Assembly (NCBI GenBank): GCA_947643685.1
Contig: CANRXD010000143.1
Location: 1 to 5,423, forward strand
Reading direction: 5' to 3'
Source: an uncultured Clostridium sp.
Lineage (GTDB): Bacteria > Bacillota > Clostridia > Lachnospirales > Lachnospiraceae
DNA length: 5,423 bases
Shown: piece by piece, positions 1-4,896 of the stretch
Layout of the letters: every line of letters starts with the position of its first letter
Position numbering within the stretch: position 1 is the stretch's first letter
Translations under genes and position numbers: made by a program
Notes under the pieces: generated by a model
Database searches by the model: none
What the model saw: only the letters and a program-made list of their open reading frames with translations
Told to the model about the DNA's origin: nothing

Positions 1-2
1 AC

Positions 3-212
3 CCGGACATAGACGCTTTTTTCTATTAAGGACTTTTTGCAATAGGGGAAAACTGGCATCAGGAATTTCTGATTCCGGTTATTTCGAAGCTGGGAAACAT
101 GCAGATAAAGTGCATGGATTTATTCGAAAAAGCCAACAGAGACGTTTACGGACATTCCGTGGCTGCTGTTTTACCGTTTCCTCTTTCTGACAGAAATCAT
201 GTCTTAAAGTGA
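3..212 (+). pseudogene. 3' remnant of an unidentified plus-strand gene, in-frame stop at 27-29
   Basis: The frame with codons at 3, 6, 9 and so on reads protein-like sequence up to TGA at 210-212, ending in PLSDRNHVLK. It is interrupted by TAA at 27-29, after a segment ending DAFFY; 60 codons are open after that stop. An intrinsic terminator begins 12 nt downstream, which supports a genuine gene end on this strand. The only in-frame ATGs (99 and 114) lack a convincing Shine-Dalgarno sequence, so an intact small gene starting inside the window is unlikely. I do not recognise the family. A second frame (2-190) is also open but looks less protein-like. Alternatives are a recently inactivated gene whose 5' part lies left of the window, a sequencing error at the TAA, or chance open sequence before an orphan terminator. 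Confidence 0.3.
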
Positions 213-224
213 TTTTGTATTTTG

Positions 225-272
225 CACAGGCTCCCTTTTCGCCATTATTAACGAACAGGAGCCTGTGTTTTT
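225..272 (+). terminator. Intrinsic terminator for the plus-strand remnant, converging on the TfoX_C gene
   Basis: A perfect 10-bp stem, CACAGGCTCC (225-234) with GGAGCCTGTG (258-267), is followed at once by five T's (268-272). Inside the 23-nt loop, TTCG and CGAA can add a small inner stem. The T tract is only on the plus-strand side. On the minus strand the hairpin is followed by CAAAATAC, so it would end the minus-strand TfoX_C transcript poorly unless helped by other signals. The TfoX_C stop codon lies only 2 nt beyond the T tract. Confidence 0.8.
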
Positions 273-274
273 CC

Positions 275-532
275 TCACTTCTTATGTTGTTGGTAAAAAT
301 CTTTCAAATCTTTTTTCACATGATCCGGCAATTGTGTCTTCCTGACGCCACAAATTGCACCCTCCAGCGCCAGCAGTTTGTGGATACAGGCCGACTCATC
401 TATCTCCTGAATTTTCAGCCATGCCTGTTTCGCGCCCAGCGCTTTCAAATCGCCTTCTGTAAAAATCCCAACCTGATTAAGCTGCATCTCTACAACGGCT
501 CCTATATTTGGCAGCTTTGATAGCTGTCCCAT
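275..532 (-). CDS. Small stand-alone TfoX C-terminal-domain protein (85 aa)
   Basis: The protein starts MGQLSKLPNIGAVVEMQLNQ and continues with a VGIFTEGDLKALG segment. This LPNIG...L..VGI....DL..LG pattern is characteristic of the TfoX C-terminal domain (PF04994 type), a helix-hairpin-helix-like fold of about 80 residues. The whole protein is that one domain. The N-terminal half found in full TfoX/Sxy competence regulators is absent, so a role in competence should not be assumed. In Firmicutes such single-domain proteins are common and of unknown function. I chose the ATG at 530-532 because GGGAGGT lies 6 nt upstream. An in-frame ATG at 545-547 would add five residues and is discussed separately because of a hairpin before it. 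It follows dsdA by 58 nt on the same strand with no terminator between, so co-transcription is likely. The cytosolic product shows no signal peptide or membrane segment. Confidence 0.8.
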   Translation of the reverse strand: MGQLSKLPNIGAVVEMQLNQVGIFTEGDLKALGAKQAWLKIQEIDESACIHKLLALEGAICGVRKTQLPDHVKKDLKDFYQQHKK

Positions 533-538
533 ATCTGT

Positions 539-545
539 ACCTCCC
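539..545 (-). promoter_or_regulatory. Ribosome binding site deciding the TfoX_C start
   Basis: On the minus strand GGGAGGT lies 6 nt before ATG 530-532. It falls inside the five-codon extension that an upstream ATG (545-547) would give, so the shorter protein is preferred. Confidence 0.65.
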
Positions 546-551
546 ATAATT

Positions 552-570
552 GTTCGGATACTCTCCGAAC
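552..570 (-). repeat. Perfect 7-bp hairpin in the dsdA-TfoX_C spacer
   Basis: GTTCGGA (552-558) and TCCGAAC (564-570) form a perfect inverted repeat with a 5-nt loop. On the minus strand it is preceded by a GGAGGAGG-like purine tract (about 573-580) and followed by AATT and then the upstream ATG at 545-547. No T tract follows, so it is not a terminator. It could modulate translation of the downstream gene or stabilise an mRNA end. Confidence 0.55.
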
Positions 571-590
571 TGTCCTCCTCCGAAATCCAT

Positions 591-1943
591 TTACATATTT
601 TTATACCTGCATCCGGTTTCGTAATAGTCTTTCATCACATCTTCCGGTACCATACTTCCTCCGGTTCCCCATACGATATGAACTGCATTCTTCATTACAT
701 GTTCCAGATTCATCTGCTTAACATATCTGTGCCCTTCTTCTGTACCACAAACCCAGCATGGACCAGCCATACCGGCCAAAGCGCTGGGTTCCAGATAAAT
801 CTCTTCCGAATCAGCCAGTTTTGCAAGCAGCCGATACATGTGTTCATCTGTGACGGTATAGCTTCCACTTAAAAACGGGGCGATGGTATGGCCGACAAAA
901 TGCGATGCGCGGCCCACGGCAAGTCCATCCGCCGCGGTTTTATTATCAATCCCAAAATCCTGTACACACACCCGGTCATGGCATCCGGTCATCAGACCCA
1001 GAAGCATACACGGCGCATGGGTTGGCTCTGCAAAAAAACAATGGACGGCATCCTTATATACCTGCTTCAATCCAAAAGCCACACCTCCGGGACCGCCGCC
1101 CACTCCACACGGAAGGTAAACAAAAAGAGGATGACTTTCATCAGGAATAATTCCCATGTCATCAAGCTGCTTTTTTATTCGCAATGCCGCTACGGTATAT
1201 CCCAAAAACAAGGTCCTGGAATTTTCATCATCCACGAAATGGCAGCGGGGATCACCTGCTGCCTGCTTCCTTCCTTCTGCAACCGCCAGGCTGTAATCAT
1301 CTTCATATTCCACAACGGTTACTCCTTTGCTCCTCAACAGATCTTTCTTCCACTGGCGCGCATCCGCAGACATGTGAACCGTTACCTTGAATCCGAATTT
1401 TGCACTCATAATCCCAATGGATAAGCCCAGATTCCCTGTGGAACCCACTGCAACCGAATATTGGGAAAACAGTTTTTTAAACCTTTCCTCCATGAGGATT
1501 GCATAATTATCAGTCCTTTTTAGCATTCCGTTCTCCAGGGCCACATCCTCTGCAAATTTAAGTACCTCGTAAATTCCTCCACGTGCTTTAATGGAACCAG
1601 ATATGGGCAGATGGCTGTCACATTTCAGCAAAATTTTTCCTTCCATCCCGCCTCTCATTTCTTCCTCCAGAGCTTTCTGCATTTTCGGAATTTCTTTTAA
1701 GGGGGATTCAATCATTCCATGGGATTCTTCCGTTTCTGGAAACGCTTTTTCGATATATGGCGCAAACCGCTCCAACCGTGCTTTTGCATCCAGCATATCT
1801 TCCATTGTAAGTTCTGCCTGCCTGTCTGCCTCTTCAAAAGTCAGCATTCCCGGATTTTGCCAGAAACATTCTTCCATATCTGTAAGCCTGTTCAGAAGCG
1901 GATATTCTTTCTTCCATTCTTCTATTGCCTTATTTAAAATCAT
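591..1943 (-). CDS. dsdA: D-serine dehydratase (D-serine ammonia-lyase, EC 4.3.1.18)
   Basis: This 450-aa protein is close to the 442 aa of E. coli DsdA. It is a cytosolic fold-type II pyridoxal-phosphate enzyme converting D-serine to pyruvate and ammonia. Visible motifs are SGSIKARGG with the Schiff-base lysine at residue 119 (Lys118 in E. coli), the substrate/phosphate loop [10 protein letters not shown] (about 166-175) and the glycine-rich PLP-phosphate-binding stretch CGVGGGPGG (279-287). The C-terminal [12 protein letters not shown] (422-433) also fits the family. The start at 1941-1943 is set by GGGAGG 7 nt upstream. A longer open frame to 2027 adds 28 residues but reads back into the fold-back element and has no better ribosome binding site. 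No truncation or missing key residue is seen. No dsdC-like regulator or dsdX-like transporter is in the window; the probable role is D-serine detoxification or use as a carbon and nitrogen source. The TfoX_C gene follows 58 nt downstream. Confidence 0.95.
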   Translation of the reverse strand: MILNKAIEEWKKEYPLLNRLTDMEECFWQNPGMLTFEEADRQAELTMEDMLDAKARLERFAPYIEKAFPETEESHGMIESPLKEIPKMQKALEEEMRGGMEGKILLKCDSHLPISGSIKARGGIYEVLKFAEDVALENGMLKRTDNYAILMEERFKKLFSQYSVAVGSTGNLGLSIGIMSAKFGFKVTVHMSADARQWKKDLLRSKGVTVVEYEDDYSLAVAEGRKQAAGDPRCHFVDDENSRTLFLGYTVAALRIKKQLDDMGIIPDESHPLFVYLPCGVGGGPGGVAFGLKQVYKDAVHCFFAEPTHAPCMLLGLMTGCHDRVCVQDFGIDNKTAADGLAVGRASHFVGHTIAPFLSGSYTVTDEHMYRLLAKLADSEEIYLEPSALAGMAGPCWVCGTEEGHRYVKQMNLEHVMKNAVHIVWGTGGSMVPEDVMKDYYETGCRYKNM

Positions 1944-1950
1944 ACCTCTT

Positions 1951-1956
1951 CCTCCC
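1951..1956 (-). promoter_or_regulatory. Ribosome binding site deciding the dsdA start
   Basis: GGGAGG on the minus strand lies 7 nt before ATG 1941-1943. It sits just outside the fold-back element, whose flanking repeat starts at 1963, so the insertion left the translation signal intact. Confidence 0.85.
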
Positions 1957-1962
1957 ACTTTC

Positions 1963-2134
1963 ATTTGGAGTACTCCCGGAAACTCTTTGTGCCCGGATTT
2001 GTGAGATGTTTTTTGTCCGAAGTGCACAAATTTATGAAGCGCACATGGAATGTACGTTGATTGAATTTGGACACTTCTGGTGGAAAATCAGCCGCAAAGC
2101 TGGGTACAAGGGAGTTCCGGAGAGTGCTCATTTG
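1963..2134. mobile_element. MITE-like fold-back element with ATTTG direct repeats, inserted in the dsdA leader
   Basis: The 162-bp core (1968-2129) is an imperfect palindrome along its whole length. Its left end is GAGTACTC; the right end, reverse-complemented, is GAGCACTC. The outer 18 positions (1968-1985 with 2112-2129) all pair if three single bases are bulged (1980, 2111, 2121). The inner arms 1986-2046 and 2050-2110 pair at 49 of 61 positions counting G-T, around a GGA loop (2047-2049). The core is flanked by the direct repeat ATTTG at 1963-1967 and 2130-2134, exactly where inverted pairing stops, as expected of a target-site duplication. There is no transposase frame, so it would need to be moved in trans. 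Removing the core and one repeat restores a short ordinary dsdA leader. Calling it a mobile element is an inference from structure; no second copy is in this window. The alternative is a native structured leader. Confidence 0.6.
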
Positions 2135-2148
2135 TATTTTTTACCTAC

Positions 2149-2177
2149 ATTTTATCATATCTGCCAGATACAGGCAA
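2149..2177 (-). promoter_or_regulatory. Candidate sigma-A promoter of dsdA
   Basis: On the minus strand TTGCCT (2172-2177, 4 of 6 to TTGACA) is separated by exactly 17 nt from TAAAAT (2149-2154, 5 of 6 to TATAAT). Transcription would start near 2142. The leader to the dsdA ATG would be about 200 nt, nearly all of it the fold-back element; without that element it would be about 30 nt. The promoter lies between the two palindromic elements and overlaps neither. Confidence 0.45.
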
Positions 2178-2189
2178 CCTATCCTGTTG

Positions 2190-2336
2190 TAACAGTTCAG
2201 CCCTGCATCTTCTTGCCCGCGTACCGCGGACAAGAAGCTTGCGGCGTCTGCCTTATGAAGATTTCGGGTAAAAAACGCTTATGAAAACAAGTTTTCAACG
2301 CTTTTTTCCCGAAATCTTCGCAAGGCTGAACTGTTA
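2190..2336 (-). repeat. Compound palindromic element (three-way junction) abutting the ohyA stop codon
   Basis: An outer stem pairs 2190-2206 with 2320-2336: 17 positions with one mismatch, C2203 with A2323, which is a G-U pair in minus-strand RNA. It encloses two hairpins. Hairpin one pairs 2209-2221 with 2225-2237 around a 3-nt loop: 13 positions with one C-A mismatch at 2216/2230, again G-U on the minus strand. Hairpin two pairs 2257-2268 with 2308-2319 perfectly and continues inward into a terminator-like core. No base separates hairpin two from the outer stem, so they could stack. The outer stem includes the TAA stop codon of ohyA (2334-2336). Both ends read TA...TA, which would fit a TA target duplication but cannot be told from the palindrome itself. 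It may be an elaborate 3'-end structure for ohyA or a mobile palindromic repeat. Confidence 0.65.
2270..2307 (-). terminator. ohyA: Two-directional intrinsic terminator downstream of ohyA
   Basis: A core hairpin (2277-2301) with the inner stem GAAAAC (2283-2288) and GTTTTC (2291-2296) is bordered by A6 (2270-2275) and T6 (2302-2307). The RNA from either strand therefore ends in a run of six U's. For the minus strand it lies 27 nt after the ohyA stop. The closing pairs next to the U runs are weak (GC and TT with bulges). The A6 and T6 runs can also pair with each other as part of the larger 2257-2319 hairpin. It separates ohyA transcription from dsdA. Confidence 0.65.
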
Positions 2337-4109
2337 TATGACATTGTATTCCCGAAGCAGCTTTTCAATATCCGTGCCTTTAATCTTTTTCAGGGCTTCT
2401 TTCAGGGCCAGCTTTTGTTTAAAGCCCAGATCCATTTCAAGCAGACTTTTTCCATCCCTGAGCTGAACCGCTGCATTCAGCAAATCACGAATGTCATAGG
2501 TGCTGCCCCAAACCTCCGGTACACCCCGGTCAATATTCAAAAGCGTATAAACTGCCTCCATTCCGGTACGCATGGAGTATTCTGTTGTAAAGATGGTATC
2601 ACGTGCCGTTTCAGCAAACTGCCCCAGGAAAGCAAAGTTCACTGCTCCCTTCGGTACGACATCCGGACGGTCCCCGGCGGCACGTGGCATGAAAAACGCA
2701 GTAATATAAGGCATCATACAGGGTATGGTATTGGCGCTGCTGCCAGCCATATTTTCGATCTCCCCTTCCGGAACACCCATGTGATAAAGCCACTCCATAC
2801 AGATCTCTTTACCGGTGCAGTCCCGCATCTTTTTCTTCACAAAATTTCCGGGCTTATCGCTGAAAAGACCATAAATCCATCCCACCAGCTGATTCTCAGG
2901 CTGGCTGCGGAACTGTGGCTGACGATTAAAAGTCCAGCTCATCAGCCAGTTAGAATCTCTGACTGTGACAATGCCCCCTGTAACAACGCCGCCGCTAAAT
3001 GGATCGCGCCTGCAGATATTCCTGATATAGGGTACGATCCTGTCATCCAGTGTTGTAACGGTCGCACTCATCCAGTTACTCTGCTCCGGATCAGAGCAAA
3101 ACTTATCCGGGTGACCGAATGCAGGATCCTGCGCTGCAATTTTCCGCCACATGTCCCAGCCTCCGCCCGGCTTAATCTCTGCATAGAACGACGCAGGCTC
3201 ATTCTGAGAACCCAAGCTGGAATTTTCCACGCAGCCGCCATTGGTGATGAATACCAGATCATTTTCTGTCAAATCTATAAATTCCGTACGGCCATCCGAC
3301 AAAAGTTCCAGACGCTTTGCCTGCTTTCGTCCCGGATGTATGTCAAATTCCACATTAACCACCTTGGTATTGTAGTGGAATTGAACTCCAAAGGATTCCA
3401 GGTAGCGGATCATGGGAAGAATCATGGATTCATACTGATTATATCTGGTAAAGCGCAGCGCTTTAAAATCCGGAAGCCCGCCGACATGGTGGATAAACCG
3501 TTTGAGATAGAGTTTCATCTCCAGAGCGCTGTGCCAGTTTTCAAAAGCAAACATGGTACGCCAGTAAAGCCAGAAATTGGAATCCAGAACTTCTTTATCG
3601 AAAAAATCCGTGATACGCTTGTCGTACAATTTCTCATCCGGAGTAAAAAACAGATGCATGATCTCCAGCGCTCCCTTGTCGGACAGCCCAAACTTACCGT
3701 CTGTGTGAGCATCCTGTCCACGATTTATGGTAGCCCGCATAAGAGAATAGTTGGGATCTTTTTTGTTCAGCCAATAATATTCATCCAATACGCTGATGCC
3801 GTCTGTTTCGATGGACGGAATTGACCGGAATAAATCCCACATTACTTCAAAATGGTTATCCATTTCCCGGCCGCCCCTCATAACATAGCCCAGGCCGGGG
3901 TATTCATAACCGTCACAGGCTCCTCCCGGTATCGGATCCTTCTCAAATACATGAACGCGGTCACCGCTCATCTGGCCATCCCGGACCAGATAACACGCCG
4001 CCGTCAAAGCTGCCAGGCCGGTTCCAATGATATAGGCAGATTTAGCCTCAACCCCCTCTGGCCTGCGCGGACGGGCAAACGCCTCGTAATTACCACTTGC
4101 GTAGTACAT
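2334..4109 (-). CDS. ohyA: Oleate hydratase (myosin-cross-reactive antigen family, EC 4.2.1.53)
   Basis: This 591-aa FAD protein matches Staphylococcus and Streptococcus oleate hydratases in length. The family adds water to the cis-9 double bond of oleate and related unsaturated fatty acids to give 10-hydroxy fatty acids; it is thought to detoxify host or dietary fatty acids at the inner membrane surface. Sequence signs are a dinucleotide-binding start YIIGTGLAALTAACYL (26-41), GGACDG (62-67), the signature RGGREMDNHFE (78-88) with Glu82, and WHSALEMKLYLKRF (192-205) with Tyr201. As I recall, Glu82 and Tyr201 are catalytic in S. aureus OhyA, and the numbering coincides. The C-terminus is a lysine-rich helical stretch, in keeping with the peripheral membrane contact known for the family. 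The ATG at 4107-4109 has AGGAGG 7 nt upstream. The gene is intact, with a candidate promoter of its own and a terminator directly after it, so it is probably transcribed alone. Confidence 0.96.
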   Translation of the reverse strand: MYYASGNYEAFARPRRPEGVEAKSAYIIGTGLAALTAACYLVRDGQMSGDRVHVFEKDPIPGGACDGYEYPGLGYVMRGGREMDNHFEVMWDLFRSIPSIETDGISVLDEYYWLNKKDPNYSLMRATINRGQDAHTDGKFGLSDKGALEIMHLFFTPDEKLYDKRITDFFDKEVLDSNFWLYWRTMFAFENWHSALEMKLYLKRFIHHVGGLPDFKALRFTRYNQYESMILPMIRYLESFGVQFHYNTKVVNVEFDIHPGRKQAKRLELLSDGRTEFIDLTENDLVFITNGGCVENSSLGSQNEPASFYAEIKPGGGWDMWRKIAAQDPAFGHPDKFCSDPEQSNWMSATVTTLDDRIVPYIRNICRRDPFSGGVVTGGIVTVRDSNWLMSWTFNRQPQFRSQPENQLVGWIYGLFSDKPGNFVKKKMRDCTGKEICMEWLYHMGVPEGEIENMAGSSANTIPCMMPYITAFFMPRAAGDRPDVVPKGAVNFAFLGQFAETARDTIFTTEYSMRTGMEAVYTLLNIDRGVPEVWGSTYDIRDLLNAAVQLRDGKSLLEMDLGFKQKLALKEALKKIKGTDIEKLLREYNVI

Positions 4110-4116
4110 CTAAAAT

Positions 4117-4122
4117 CCTCCT
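4117..4122 (-). promoter_or_regulatory. Ribosome binding site of ohyA
   Basis: AGGAGG on the minus strand, 7 nt before ATG 4107-4109. It fixes the ohyA start and rules against the overlapping open frame that runs in from 4258. Confidence 0.85.
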
Positions 4123-4137
4123 GTCGTTTCATATTTG

Positions 4138-4165
4138 ATTTTAGTATGTCCCCGGGATAGTACAA
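4138..4165 (-). promoter_or_regulatory. Candidate ohyA promoter
   Basis: On the minus strand TTGTAC (4160-4165, 3 of 6 to consensus) is followed after 16 nt by TAAAAT (4138-4143, 5 of 6). The predicted start near 4131 leaves a leader of about 20 nt that just holds the ribosome binding site. The spacer contains the near-palindrome TATCCCGGGGACATA, which could bind a regulator. The weak -35 makes this tentative. Confidence 0.35.
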
Positions 4166-4177
4166 ATAAACCGATAC

Positions 4178-4220
4178 GGAAATTTCTGATTTTCCATAGA
4201 AACTGCGTTCTTCTGATTTT
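4178..4220 (-). promoter_or_regulatory. Possible operator region upstream of ohyA: direct repeats and an 18-bp imperfect palindrome
   Basis: TTCTGATTTT occurs at 4184-4193 and again at 4211-4220 (plus-strand reading), 27 bp apart, about two and a half helical turns. The first copy lies inside GGAAATTTCTGATTTTCC (4178-4195), an imperfect palindrome with 6 of 7 arm bases paired around a 4-bp centre. Both lie just upstream of the candidate ohyA promoter, as an activator or repressor site would. The sequence is AT-rich, so chance repeats are possible. Confidence 0.3.
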
Positions 4221-4245
4221 AGAAATGATAAAAGAATCTGCCATT

Positions 4246-4275
4246 TTCTGTCCATCAATGGTATTCGGAACAGAA
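4246..4275 (-). terminator. Weak hairpin directly after the first DUF3795 gene
   Basis: Just past the stop of the 4276-4824 gene, TTCTGTTCC can pair with GGACAGAA (4246-4253 with 4267-4275), one base bulged. Only a distant short T run (TTCTTTT) follows, about 9 nt after the stem, so this would be an inefficient terminator. Some readthrough into ohyA is possible. Confidence 0.3.
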
Positions 4276-4824
4276 TTATTTTTTCTTCCTCAGTTTTAAC
4301 AAAATCCCCCTCTCGTCTGCCACTTTCTGAAATCGTCCGGCTGCATAGCCCGCCTTTTCTTTTAATGACAGTCCTCCAAACATCTCATCCGTCCTTATCT
4401 GCTCCATCACTTTTCTCACATCTTCCAATTCCAGAAGATTTACAGCTAAACAGAAAAATGTCTTTTTCCGCCCATCGTTACAATTGGCAAGCAGCCACTC
4501 CAGAATATGGATTTTCTCTTCCTGCTCTGCCCTGTACGCCTCTGCACCGATTTCCTGCTGCTTCTTCAAATCCCTTTTCCGGTTCTGGTGCGTGATAAAC
4601 GAATCAAACTCATCCATTTTCTCGTATTTTTCACAGGAAAATTCCTCACACTGGTTACAATATTCCGGTTTCCCATGCTGCATACTGCATCTTGCAATTT
4701 TGCAGGACTGGTTTCCTTCACCACCGCCGCATCCGGGGCAATATCCGTTCAGCCTCATAGTGCATAACCCACAGTTTAGTCCGCACAAAGAAAATAATAA
4801 ATCTAATCTGGTAAAATCTTTCAA
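4276..4824 (-). CDS. Cysteine-rich DUF3795-type protein (182 aa, TTG start)
   Basis: The N-terminal 65 residues hold ten cysteines in the pattern CGLNCGLC (14-21), YCPGC (28-32), C41, C46 and CNQCEEFSC (56-64). This matches the DUF3795 type, whose cysteines are thought to bind zinc or another metal; no biochemical function is established. Residues 75-110 are charged and probably helical (QNRKRDLKKQQEIGAEAYRA), and the rest looks alpha-helical. There is no signal peptide or membrane segment, so it is probably cytosolic. The start is TTG (4822-4824) with GAGGAGG 6 nt upstream. The next in-frame ATG (residue 23) would delete the first three cysteines. It lies 72 nt downstream of another DUF3795-type gene, on the same strand and likely in the same transcript. 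The two share the CGLxC-C cysteine layout but little else, so they are not a recent duplication. The metal-binding idea is an inference. Confidence 0.75.
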   Translation of the reverse strand: MKDFTRLDLLFSLCGLNCGLCTMRLNGYCPGCGGGEGNQSCKIARCSMQHGKPEYCNQCEEFSCEKYEKMDEFDSFITHQNRKRDLKKQQEIGAEAYRAEQEEKIHILEWLLANCNDGRKKTFFCLAVNLLELEDVRKVMEQIRTDEMFGGLSLKEKAGYAAGRFQKVADERGILLKLRKKK

Positions 4825-4830
4825 ATTCTG

Positions 4831-4837
4831 CCTCCTC
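4831..4837 (-). promoter_or_regulatory. Ribosome binding site supporting a TTG start
   Basis: GAGGAGG on the minus strand lies 6 nt before TTG 4822-4824. There is no ATG nearby in frame, so this strong site is the main reason for accepting TTG. Confidence 0.75.
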
Positions 4838-4896
4838 TGCTATGGCAAGCGTCGTAAGCCCTCTGGTATGGGCAGCTCTGGCCTGAAAACCAGAAA

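Noticed and set aside
1967..1976. Perfect 10-bp palindrome GGAGTACTCC upstream of dsdA as a possible operator.
   Set aside because: It straddles the junction of the ATTTG repeat and the terminal GAGTACTC of the fold-back element, so it is explained by the element's end.
1944..2027. 28-residue N-terminal extension of DsdA, starting at 2027.
   Set aside because: It reads into the fold-back element, lacks a better ribosome binding site, and the ATG at 1941-1943 has GGGAGG at ideal spacing and gives a family-like length.
1944..2150. Known riboswitch or T-box upstream of dsdA.
   Set aside because: I see no conserved core of a known class, and a simple end-to-end fold-back with flanking direct repeats fits an inserted palindrome better.
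2415..3824. 469-codon open frame on the plus strand.
   Set aside because: It is wholly antisense to ohyA, whose family identity and catalytic motifs are clear; its translation resembles no protein I know, as expected of a complementary-strand shadow.
4004..4258. 84-aa minus-strand frame overlapping the ohyA start.
   Set aside because: It lacks a convincing ribosome binding site, overlaps conserved ohyA coding sequence out of frame, and runs through the ohyA promoter region.
4877..4894. Small hairpin TCTGG/CCAGA between the two DUF3795-type genes as a terminator or attenuator.
   Set aside because: The stem is only 5 bp with an 8-nt loop and no T run; a second TCTGG at 4862-4866 makes chance pairing likely.
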